Shown here: positions 1 to 5,497 of the stretch, in pieces
Layout of the letters: each line of letters opens with the position of its first letter
Numbering within the stretch: the stretch's first letter is position 1
Source of the DNA: Desulfobacterales bacterium
GTDB lineage: Bacteria > Desulfobacterota > Desulfobacteria > Desulfobacterales > BuS5
NCBI GenBank assembly: GCA_016735355.1
Contig: JAERRQ010000091.1
Span: forward strand, 1-7,270
DNA: 7,270 nt
Reading direction: 5' to 3'
Made by a program: the position numbers and the translations under genes
Notes under the pieces: model-generated
What the model saw: the letters and a program-made list of their open reading frames with translations, nothing else
The model's database searches: none
Told to the model about the DNA's origin: nothing

Positions 1-1
1 C

Positions 2-771
2 GATATAAACAGTCTTTGGCAAAATCAAGGATATGCGTATGTCGGGTTTAGGTTATTTTTCCCCCAAATGACATTCGATTTTTCAAAGACAAAGAATATA
101 CTGCTGGTAAGAGATCCAAGGGACATGCTTGTTTCGCACTATTTTTCCATGCGATACAGTCATGTTGTTCCAAAGCTGGTGGAAGGAGATCATTCACTTG
201 CCAAACAACGGGCGGCATTGCAAAAAACTACCATTGATCAAGTGGCACTTAATACCGCTAAGGCATATAAAAACTATTTTCAAGGATATATGGAACATCT
301 TCCGGCAGATACTACGCGGGTTTACCGTTATGAGGATATAATTTTCAAAAAAAAGAGTGGATTGAAGTTGGAGCGCAGAAAATTAAAGCTATTGCCGACA
401 AACATGATGTTATGCCTGACACTGAAGACCCAAAAAAACATATACGGCAGGTGACTCCCGGAAATTATAAGTCCCACCTTGCCCAAACAACGATTGATAA
501 GCTTGATGAGATATTTGATCCGGTGATGCGTTTTTTTCATTATGATTCGGTGGTAAGCATGAAGATGGGGGAGCAGCTATCACAAAGCAGTAATATTCAA
601 GGCAGTCGGAAAGCTCCGGATGTGATGGATGGGCATGCCGGGCAGCTTGAACAAAAGCTTAAAACTATGCGGCAATTATTGTCATGGCGTATTGCCGGTC
701 TTTTTCGCAGATTTGCTTTTTCTCAACGATTGACTGCCTGTCTGGATTTTTTTGCAAAAAAATTTTCGTAG
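2..771 (+). CDS. PAPS-dependent sulfotransferase, 5'-truncated by window, frame broken at A8 run
   Basis: The reading frame is open from base 2, so the true start and the 5'-phosphosulfate loop lie outside the window. Codons from base 2 reach the 3'-phosphate-binding motif of the sulfotransferase family, NILLVRDPRDMLVSHYFS (about bases 95-148), and later RVYRYEDII. In the A8 run at 347-354 the frame must step back by one base. Frame 1 then continues KEWIEVGAQKIKAIADKHDV and a typical C-terminal half, HIRQVTPGNYKSHL (the PAPS-contacting RxxxxG region) and TIDKLDEIFDPVMRFFHYD, up to a TAG at 769-771. About 256 codons are visible across both frames. The tail (KLKTMRQLLSWRIAGLFRRF) resembles the amphipathic 'SWRI..PLR' tails common on polysaccharide-cluster transferases. 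Expected role: transfer of sulfate from PAPS to a glycan hydroxyl in the cytoplasm. The frame break could be a mutation, an assembly error or recoding. The family call is firm; the acceptor is unknown. Confidence 0.85.
349..355 (+). other. A AAA AAG slippery heptamer at the sulfotransferase frame break
   Basis: In the upstream frame the codons are TTC AAA AAA AAG, so the last seven bases form A AAA AAG, the heptamer used for -1 frameshifting in E. coli dnaX. Slipping back one base gives AAA GAG TGG and restores the sulfotransferase frame exactly. A Shine-Dalgarno-like GAGGAT (332-337) lies about 11 nt upstream, as in dnaX, but it also encodes the conserved Glu-Asp of YED, so it may be coincidental. 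I see no strong stem-loop immediately downstream. The A8 run would also allow transcriptional slippage, or be a sequencing homopolymer error. Confidence 0.5.
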
Positions 772-1442
772 GCGCCTATAACTTCGTCAACATTTCCTTC
801 CATTATTGATCTGCCTTTTTCAATCCAGACAGCTCTGTTGCAAAGTTCTTTAACTGTTGCTGCACTATGGGATACCAGGACAATGGTCTGGTCCGACAAG
901 AGTTTTTTTTTCATTACAGCCATGGATTTTTTACGAAACTCTGCATCCCCCACCCCAAGCACTTCGTCTATCAGCAAAACATCCGGACTTAATCTCAGGG
1001 CAACTGCAAAGCCCAATCTGGCCTTCATGCCGGATGAGTATGTTTGCACAGGTTTGTCAATAAAATCACCTAATTCAGCAAATTCAATAATTTTATCGAG
1101 ATTCGCAATTACTTCACACTTGTGATAACCTAAAAGCATTCCGCTTAAAATTGCATTGACACGGCCTGTAAGTGCAGGTTCAAATCCTACTTGAAGGGAC
1201 AACATGGTAACTTTGAGATTATTGTTAATAATTATTTTCCCGCTGTCAGGTCTTATGATTCCGCACAAAAGTCGCAATAGGGTTGTTTTGCCTGCCCCGT
1301 TTCTGCCGATTATGCCCAAAGAGTCTCCATGGTAGAGATTGAAGGAAACATCCCTGAGCGCCGGTATGATATCCTTGCGAAACAAAGATCTGCGAATACT
1401 GAAGTGTACCCCTGCATTTTGTACGGAAATTGCCTGCCGCAT
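723..1442 (-). CDS. wzt: Polysaccharide ABC exporter ATP-binding protein, Wzt/KpsT type
   Basis: This is the ATPase that powers export of a finished lipid-linked glycan across the inner membrane with the adjacent permease. Taken from the ATG at 1440-1442 it has 239 residues. Walker A GRNGAGKTT is at 46-54, the Q-loop region SLQVGFEPALTGR at 82-94, the signature YSSGMKARLGFA at 135-146, Walker B VLLIDEVLGVGDAEF at 155-169 and the H-loop SH at 191-192. The YSSGM signature and LIDEVLxVGD are hallmarks of the Wzt/KpsT/TagH group. Length and end fit a bare ATPase with no C-terminal carbohydrate-binding domain of the O9a Wzt type. The frame is open 40 codons further up (to 1562), but that stretch lies inside the permease gene and matches nothing in the family. 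The gene starts 5 bases after the permease stop, so translational coupling is likely; the nearest SD-like GAGG is about 17 bases from the ATG. Its 3' end overlaps the sulfotransferase gene by 49 bp. Confidence 0.93.
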   Translation of the reverse strand: MRQAISVQNAGVHFSIRRSLFRKDIIPALRDVSFNLYHGDSLGIIGRNGAGKTTLLRLLCGIIRPDSGKIIINNNLKVTMLSLQVGFEPALTGRVNAILSGMLLGYHKCEVIANLDKIIEFAELGDFIDKPVQTYSSGMKARLGFAVALRLSPDVLLIDEVLGVGDAEFRKKSMAVMKKKLLSDQTIVLVSHSAATVKELCNRAVWIEKGRSIMEGNVDEVIGAYENFFAKKSRQAVNR

Positions 1443-1447
1443 ACTGT

Positions 1448-2224
1448 TTATAATGTTATCCTCGGGTAAAAATGATCCAAACGTCGAAAAACCAGCCACA
1501 TGACATATATCGCAACCAGGGATCCGGCGGTGATAAATAACAGGGAATTCCAATCCGGCCATTGATTATATAAGAGTATATTACGATAATTGTGCAGCAG
1601 GCTTGCCACTGGATTCATGAGAAACAACCGGTGGTATTGCGCCGGAATCATATCAATACTGTAAAATGTTCCTGAACAAAACATTATCATCTGGAGTCCG
1701 ACAGGAACTATGATCCGCAAATCAGGGAAAAACGGGATGACAGCAGAAATAATATAAGCGGATGCGGCAATAAGCAAAAATTCTGTTACAAACATAACAG
1801 GCAGGGCGAACCAAGGCAGACTGGGAGAAACACCGTATAAAAGCAAAAAAATGAACAGCAAAATTATGACAACCGTTTCTTTTACAGCATCCTGGCAGAT
1901 CCGGATGGTTGGCAGTATGATTTTGGGCAGATGAACCTGCATCATTAATCCCTTTCCCTGGATGATGCTTATCATGCTGCCGGCGACTGACCTGGTGAAC
2001 CAGATACAAGGGATAAGGCCGGTAAGCAGAAACAGTACATAATCGTCCGTGCCCCGACGGAGTAGAAACCCGAAAACAAGATAATAAACCAGCATCCGAA
2101 GCGCCGGCTCAAATATCCACCAAAGGTAGCCGAGATAATTTCCTGATGTTTCAGAGCGCAGGTTTGCGGCAACTTTAACCAGAATTAAATCACTGTATTG
2201 TCTAATGGCCGGGAGATTATTCAT
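1448..2224 (-). CDS. wzm: Polysaccharide ABC exporter permease, Wzm/KpsM type (ABC-2)
   Basis: This 258-residue inner-membrane protein is of the usual size for ABC-2 glycan exporters. The N-terminal amphipathic segment carries the family pattern YLGYLWWIFEPALRMLVYYLVF (residues 30-51). About six hydrophobic segments follow, near 36-54, 62-80, 114-133, 139-163, 172-190 and 226-246. Family landmarks include GLIPCIWFTRSV, the periplasmic-side stretch MFCSGTFYSIDMIP and the NPVASLLHNYRNILLY motif (204-219). It forms the transport channel and pairs with the ATPase encoded directly downstream. An in-frame TAA sits immediately before the ATG, so this is the first possible start, but no good Shine-Dalgarno is visible (upstream is an A/T run). 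Whether the substrate is O-antigen, capsule or another glycan cannot be told from these two genes. Confidence 0.93.
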   Translation of the reverse strand: MNNLPAIRQYSDLILVKVAANLRSETSGNYLGYLWWIFEPALRMLVYYLVFGFLLRRGTDDYVLFLLTGLIPCIWFTRSVAGSMISIIQGKGLMMQVHLPKIILPTIRICQDAVKETVVIILLFIFLLLYGVSPSLPWFALPVMFVTEFLLIAASAYIISAVIPFFPDLRIIVPVGLQMIMFCSGTFYSIDMIPAQYHRLFLMNPVASLLHNYRNILLYNQWPDWNSLLFITAGSLVAIYVMWLVFRRLDHFYPRITL

Positions 2225-2332
2225 TTATTTATTAAAAAAAAGAACCATGCAAGAGAAATCGTTTTTTCGTCATTATTATTAGACAGGATTGTTTTCGGCA
2301 CTGATTTGCCTTTGCTTTACAGGATACAAGCT

Positions 2333-2361
2333 CTTTTAGTAAATCACCTTGTTTATGTCAA
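2333..2361 (-). promoter_or_regulatory. Candidate sigma-70 promoter upstream of wzm
   Basis: On the minus strand a perfect -35 TTGACA (2356-2361) is followed after 17 bp by TAAAAG (2333-2338), four of six matches to the -10 consensus. It points toward wzm and would give a leader of about 100 nt. The weak -10 limits confidence. Confidence 0.4.
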
Positions 2362-2375
2362 ATATTTTTCAGGAG

Positions 2376-2392
2376 AAATACCGGGGGTATTT
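2376..2392. promoter_or_regulatory. Perfect 7-bp inverted repeat AAATACC-GGG-GGTATTT
   Basis: A 7-bp perfect stem with a GGG centre lies about 14 bp upstream of the candidate wzm -35 box. Its position suits an operator for a dimeric regulator. It lacks the T-tract of an intrinsic terminator. The role is inferred from position only. Confidence 0.3.
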
Positions 2393-2486
2393 ATTACCGC
2401 TGTTAAGCTTTGGCTCATAGTGGCTTCCAAGTTGTTAGCACAGAAGTATGCGTGAAGCTATTCTGAAAAACGATTAAAAAATTTCG

Positions 2487-2669
2487 GTAACCGTTCACGG
2501 TTTACAATTTACGGTTTTCTATAAAAGGCAAAATCAACAAAGCAGTACGTCTATTCGATTATGAATAATTAATTTATAAGGTAGGTTACCATGCTTTAAA
2601 TTTAAATGACGAGTCATAGTCTCGTATTAAGTTTGTATTTCGATTCAACCGTTAACCGTTAACGGTTAC
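2487..2669. repeat. Intergenic element bounded by 19-bp imperfect inverted repeats
   Basis: The 19 bases at 2487-2505 (GTAACCGTTCACGGTTTAC) match the reverse complement of 2651-2669 at 17 of 19 positions. The right end contains a perfect 16-bp palindrome (2653-2668, TAACCGTTAACGGTTA) and a partial tandem of AACCGTT. The left end continues with a further related TTTACGGTTTT unit. The 183-bp span has no coding potential and is AT-rich, with a small ACGAG/CTCGT stem near 2608-2625. It may be a MITE-like or dispersed intergenic repeat. The flanks show no clean target duplication. It ends 4 bp beyond the DUF523 TAA. Confidence 0.45.
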
Positions 2670-2673
2670 AAAC

Positions 2674-3120
2674 TTAGAGATAATCGATTTTAATACCTTC
2701 GCGAATTAAAAGTGCGGCTGTAACACCTGTAACTTGCCCGGCTTCCGTGTCACAAGCTGTTTTAGAGTGCGCCTGCGCTCTGCTGCCGGATCCTCATGAC
2801 GGGCTTTTATCTTTTAATATGCAACGCTCTATTCCGTTTTCCTTAAACATTGTTAAGGCAGCATATGCGCCGTTTATAAAAGCTTTTGTATTATCTGTGC
2901 CATGAATATTGATTACTTCTGCATTACCGTCAAGAACATCAAAGCCATCACCACCTGTAATGCGGGACGGTTCTCTGGGCACTGATAATCCACCCAACAC
3001 TTCAGGACAAAGAGGTAAGACCGATTCTTTTTTTGATAACTCAAAAATAAAATCATTTCTTTTATTTTGCCCGTCATATCTGCAATTACATCCAAGAAGG
3101 CAGGCGCTTACGGCTATCAT
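2674..3120 (-). CDS. DUF523/TudS-family protein with in-frame UGA (probable selenoprotein)
   Basis: This 148-residue product is obtained by reading through the TGA at 2794-2796. The N-terminal part is classic DUF523: SACLLGCNCRYDG (5-17), LCPEVLGGLSVPR (37-49), GGDGFDVLDG (56-65) and ILKDKSPS (101-108). The TGA is codon 109, exactly where the family has Cys in SPSCGSG. After it come GSG, then TGVTAALLIREGI (131-143), the normal family C-terminus, then TAA at 2674-2676. Stopping at the TGA would leave 108 residues, shorter than the family's roughly 140-160. TudS, the characterised DUF523 thiouracil desulfidase, binds a [4Fe-4S] cluster through three conserved Cys; here these would be C7, C38 and Sec109. 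Residues 113-118 depart from the usual IYDG-like sequence, and their codons form the SECIS-like hairpin. The ATG overlaps the bamD stop (ATGA), so translation is probably coupled. The substrate is unknown. A simple nonsense mutation remains the alternative. Confidence 0.85.
2764..2796 (-). promoter_or_regulatory. UGA codon with bacterial SECIS-like stem-loop
   Basis: On the minus strand the TGA (2794-2796) is followed by 12 nt and then an 18-nt hairpin (2764-2781): AGAG pairs with CTCT, a C/A mismatch follows, GC pairs with GC, and the apical loop is AGGC. An alternative fold with a CAGG loop is also possible. Bacterial SECIS elements lie just downstream of UGA and need a short upper stem with a G among the first loop bases. 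The loop starts 19 nt after the UGA. The layout resembles E. coli fdhF (11-nt spacer, GC-closed loop beginning AGG, interrupted stem). The fold was worked out by eye without energies. Confidence 0.6.
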
Positions 3121-3854
3121 AGGGTTTTATTCTTTTTCTCTTTAAGGATGTCTTCACAGAGAAGAATATATTGTAAAGCCTGCCAGTTGACACCAAGATC
3201 AGGATAATCGGAAATCACAGCTTTGAAACGGTAAAGCGCAGCCTTGTACTGTTTGGTCTTAAAATAAAAACGACCCACATAGAGTTCTTGTTCGGCAAGG
3301 CTCCTCAAACATTTTTCTATATACGCTTCGGATTGCCTATAATATCTGTTTGCAGGAAACTGTTTCATCAATCTGTTAAAAGCATGTAAAGCATTCCTGG
3401 CAGGTGTCTGGTCCCTGTCTATTGTACCAATCCGATCATAATAACAGCGCGCGATCTGGTACAAGACATAAGGAATTTTTTCATTACGCGGGTGAAGGCT
3501 TTCAAACTGCTCATATGCCAGCACAGCTTCTTCATATTCTTTTAATTGGTAGTGAGAATCAGCTATTTTAATTTCAGCAAGAATAGCTAATTTGCTGAAT
3601 GGATACCAGTCTTTCAGCTTTTCAAAGTGTTCAACCGCATAACTATAGTTGCCTTTATTGAATTCCTTCATACCGAGATCTGCAAGTTCCTGAGCGCTTT
3701 TTTCTTTTTTGGGTGAAGAAAACAGTGCGCAGCCCGAACATATGAATAGAGAAAGAAGGCAGAGTATTACGACCTGTTTTATTTGGATAACTGTTTTAAT
3801 TGATTTATAAATTTTCAATATAATGTTCCGCTGAGACAGCGGCAATCGCTGCAT
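3117..3854 (-). CDS. bamD: Outer-membrane assembly lipoprotein BamD
   Basis: BamD is the essential TPR lipoprotein of the BAM complex, which inserts beta-barrel proteins into the outer membrane. From the ATG at 3854 the product has 245 residues. A hydrophobic stretch, VVILCLLSLFICSGC, ends in a lipobox-like CSGC with the lipidated Cys at 42. TPR-like helical repeats run from about 55 to 220, including LADLGMKEFNKGNYSYAVEHF and YEEAVLAYEQFESLHP, and the BamD-typical DRDQTPARNALHAFNRL is at 146-162. The start is uncertain. The ATG overlaps trxB by 50 bp and its AGGAG abuts the ATG with no spacer. A TTG at codon 4 (9 nt after that AGGAG) or at codon 13 would give a more normal signal-peptide n-region. 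It lies third in the trxA-trxB-bamD-DUF523 operon. Being co-transcribed with thioredoxin genes is a neighbourhood observation, not proof of a shared function. Confidence 0.9.
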   Translation of the reverse strand: MQRLPLSQRNIILKIYKSIKTVIQIKQVVILCLLSLFICSGCALFSSPKKEKSAQELADLGMKEFNKGNYSYAVEHFEKLKDWYPFSKLAILAEIKIADSHYQLKEYEEAVLAYEQFESLHPRNEKIPYVLYQIARCYYDRIGTIDRDQTPARNALHAFNRLMKQFPANRYYRQSEAYIEKCLRSLAEQELYVGRFYFKTKQYKAALYRFKAVISDYPDLGVNWQALQYILLCEDILKEKKNKTL

Positions 3855-4731
3855 CTCCTATCGCTGTTGCTATTTGACGCAAAGGGGTGCTACGCCCGTC
3901 ACCTGCGGCGAAAACGCCCGGTACGGAAGTTGCCATCCTATCATTCACGATAATAAAGCCATAATCATCAACCTTAATATCATCACCAAGAAAACCGGAA
4001 TCAGGCTGGATACCAACCCATATAAAACATCCGTCTACAGCAAGCTCACTGGTATCTTTCGTTTTGACATTCTTTATCGTAATATTGGTAACGCCGGTTT
4101 TGGCGCCATAAATGCCTGTTAATACCGAATCCCAGACAATTTCGATTTTATCATTTGCAAAAGCCCGTTCCTGCAGTATTTTGGAAGCCCGCAATTCATT
4201 CCTGCGGTGTATAAGAAAAACTTTTTTTGCAAATTTTGTTAAAAAGATACTCTCCTGAACTGCGGTATCCCCGCCGCCTACTGCCGCCACAACTGCACCG
4301 CTGAAAAAGGGGCCGTCACATGTTGCGCAAGAGGAGACACCCTTGCCGTAAAAATCATCTTCACCGGGAACACCCAATGTGCTAGGGGAAGCGCCTGTGG
4401 CTATAATAATGGTATGGGTGCTGATTGTTCTGTCACCCAATTCGATTTTCTTGACCTTGTTCGAGCAATCCAGTGACAGAACCTCTTCTGTTTCAATTTC
4501 AAGGCCGAACCGTTTGGCCTGCTCACTCATTCTGCCGGTAAGGTCGATGCCGCTGATTCCTTCAGGAAATCCGGGATAGTTTTCAATCCAGTCAGTAACA
4601 ATAATCTGTCCGCCCGTCACTGACTTCTCCAGCAGAACGACATTAAGCCGTGCCCTCGCTGCATATAGACCCGCTGTAAGACCTGCCGGCCCTCCTCCAA
4701 TGATAACCAGATCGTAATCTACGTTCTGCAT
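3805..4731 (-). CDS. trxB: Thioredoxin reductase (NADPH, flavoprotein)
   Basis: The 308-residue product transfers electrons from NADPH through FAD and a redox disulfide to thioredoxin in the cytoplasm. The FAD-binding GGGPAG is at 12-17, the redox-active CATC at 135-138, the NADPH-domain GGGDTA at 152-157 and HRRNELRASK at 175-184 (the HRR basic residues favour NADPH). The second FAD motif GVFAAGD is at 272-278. This is the standard low-molecular-weight bacterial TrxB; the active site is Cys/Cys with no Sec. The start chosen is the ATG at 4729-4731, with AGGTG six bases upstream. A GTG at 4740, directly after the trxA stop, would add three residues. The tight junction with trxA implies coupled expression with its own substrate protein. 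Confidence 0.97.
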   Translation of the reverse strand: MQNVDYDLVIIGGGPAGLTAGLYAARARLNVVLLEKSVTGGQIIVTDWIENYPGFPEGISGIDLTGRMSEQAKRFGLEIETEEVLSLDCSNKVKKIELGDRTISTHTIIIATGASPSTLGVPGEDDFYGKGVSSCATCDGPFFSGAVVAAVGGGDTAVQESIFLTKFAKKVFLIHRRNELRASKILQERAFANDKIEIVWDSVLTGIYGAKTGVTNITIKNVKTKDTSELAVDGCFIWVGIQPDSGFLGDDIKVDDYGFIIVNDRMATSVPGVFAAGDGRSTPLRQIATAIGDAAIAAVSAEHYIENL

Positions 4732-4740
4732 ATAAAACAC

Positions 4741-5067
4741 CTATGAAATAGTATTAATTATCTCTTCAAGTTTTGATTTTGTAACAAGCCCTACAATCTG
4801 ATCCGCTACAGCTCCGTTTTTAAAAAAGATAAGAGTCGGTATGGATCTTATACCATATTTACTTGGCGTCGCAGGATTATCATCCACATTGCACTTGGTA
4901 AATTTTATCTTATCACCCAGGGAGCCGGACAGCTCTTCAATAATGGGACCAATAGCTTTACATGGACCGCACCATGGAGCCCAAAAATCTACCATAACAG
5001 GGCCGTCTGCTTTTAACACTTCCGCTTCAAAATTGCCGTCATTAATTTCCAAAACACCTTCTACCAT
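4741..5067 (-). CDS. trxA: Thioredoxin
   Basis: A complete 108-residue thioredoxin, the usual length, acting as a cytoplasmic dithiol reductant. The active site WCGPCK is at 32-37, preceded by VMVDFWAP, with the buried Asp in VDFWA. The cis-Pro loop SIPT is at 75-78 and GLVTKSKLEEII forms the C-terminal helix. The start is well supported by AAGGTGG six bases before the ATG. It is the first gene of the operon, about 30 nt downstream of a strong promoter. The adjacent trxB provides its reductase. Confidence 0.97.
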   Translation of the reverse strand: MVEGVLEINDGNFEAEVLKADGPVMVDFWAPWCGPCKAIGPIIEELSGSLGDKIKFTKCNVDDNPATPSKYGIRSIPTLIFFKNGAVADQIVGLVTKSKLEEIINTIS

Positions 5068-5105
5068 AATATTCCACCTTTCGAATTTTTATTGAATTTT
5101 AGAAA

Positions 5106-5134
5106 AATATAATAGTATGATTGAATATTGTCAA
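5106..5134 (-). promoter_or_regulatory. trxA: Strong sigma-70-type promoter of the trxA operon
   Basis: On the minus strand -35 TTGACA (5129-5134) is a perfect match, the spacer is 17 bp and the -10 is TATATT (5106-5111), five of six. Transcription would begin near 5099, leaving a leader of about 30 nt with a good SD for trxA. It should drive trxA, trxB, bamD and the DUF523 gene together. Confidence 0.8.
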
Positions 5135-5497
5135 CTTTATAAATTGATACGGGTAATTTTAGAGACACCTTGGAGCTCACTCATCATGCCTGAAAATAAA
5201 GCGAACTTTTCGCTTGTTTAACGGTACGCTTCTTAATAAGATGCCAATGCAAAGTTACTTGATTTTTTAAGGGCGAGCCTAAAAATTCACTTACTTGCTC
5301 ATGGCGCCTCCTCCCTTTGCGGCTGTATGAGATTGCAATATGGGGGGACAATTAACACGGCCCGCATTATCCGAAAAAGGTGGGTTGCTCAGATGCTTAC
5401 TTTTAATTGATTTGCAAGGGTAATTCCTTTTTTTTGCCCCAGCAAAGCAAGCTCTTATCTATTCACTTTATTCACTATTGCTGAGGAGAAAACCATT
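5135..5497. other. Divergent intergenic region between trxA and the binding-protein gene
   Basis: This stretch holds no supportable gene. It contains a perfect 7-bp hairpin AAGCGAA-CTT-TTCGCTT (5199-5215), a weaker T-rich/A-rich hairpin around 5264-5285, and a direct repeat ATTCACT at 5461-5467 and 5470-5476. A good ribosome-binding site, GAGGAG, lies at 5483-5488, nine bases before the ATG at 5498. I find no convincing -35/-10 pair for the rightward gene. Confidence 0.5.

Larger units (their letters stand above)
2225..2486. other. Intergenic stretch upstream of wzm, no convincing gene
   Basis: This stretch separates the start of wzm from the inverted-repeat element. It holds the candidate wzm promoter and the short inverted repeat given separately. 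A + strand open frame (2198-2455) crosses it and encodes RIVFGTDLPLLY, which faintly resembles the C-terminal GTD-P motif of amidohydrolase-like proteins, but the rest does not match that fold and the frame overlaps wzm. I do not call a gene here. Confidence 0.5.

Noticed and set aside
838..1125. 95-codon + strand open frame opposite wzt
   Set aside because: It is an antisense shadow of the strongly conserved ATPase gene and has no recognisable domain.
1443..1562. Longer wzt start at 1562
   Set aside because: The extra 40 codons lie within the wzm coding sequence and do not resemble any Wzt N-terminus. The protein beginning MRQAISVQNAGVHF at 1442 aligns with the family start.
2198..2455. Open frame of 85 codons on the + strand with RIVFGTDLPLLY resembling an amidohydrolase C-terminal motif
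   Set aside because: Its start lies inside wzm, it has no clear RBS, the rest of the sequence does not fit the fold, and it runs against the likely wzm promoter. A gene remnant cannot be fully excluded.
2794..2796. TGA as the true end of the DUF523 gene (108-residue product)
   Set aside because: It would cut the protein at the conserved SPSC motif, while the same frame continues into the recognisable family C-terminus and ends at a TAA at normal length.
4732..4740. GTG start for trxB immediately after the trxA stop
   Set aside because: The ATG nine bases downstream has AGGTG at proper spacing and gives the usual short N-terminus before the FAD motif.
5199..5215. Hairpin AAGCGAA-CTT-TTCGCTT as an intrinsic terminator
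   Set aside because: No gene ends just upstream on either strand and there is no proper T-tract, so I leave it as an unexplained inverted repeat.
5187..5222. Small frame MPENKANFSLV in the trxA upstream region
   Set aside because: Only 11 codons, no RBS, and it overlaps a hairpin; there is nothing to support translation.
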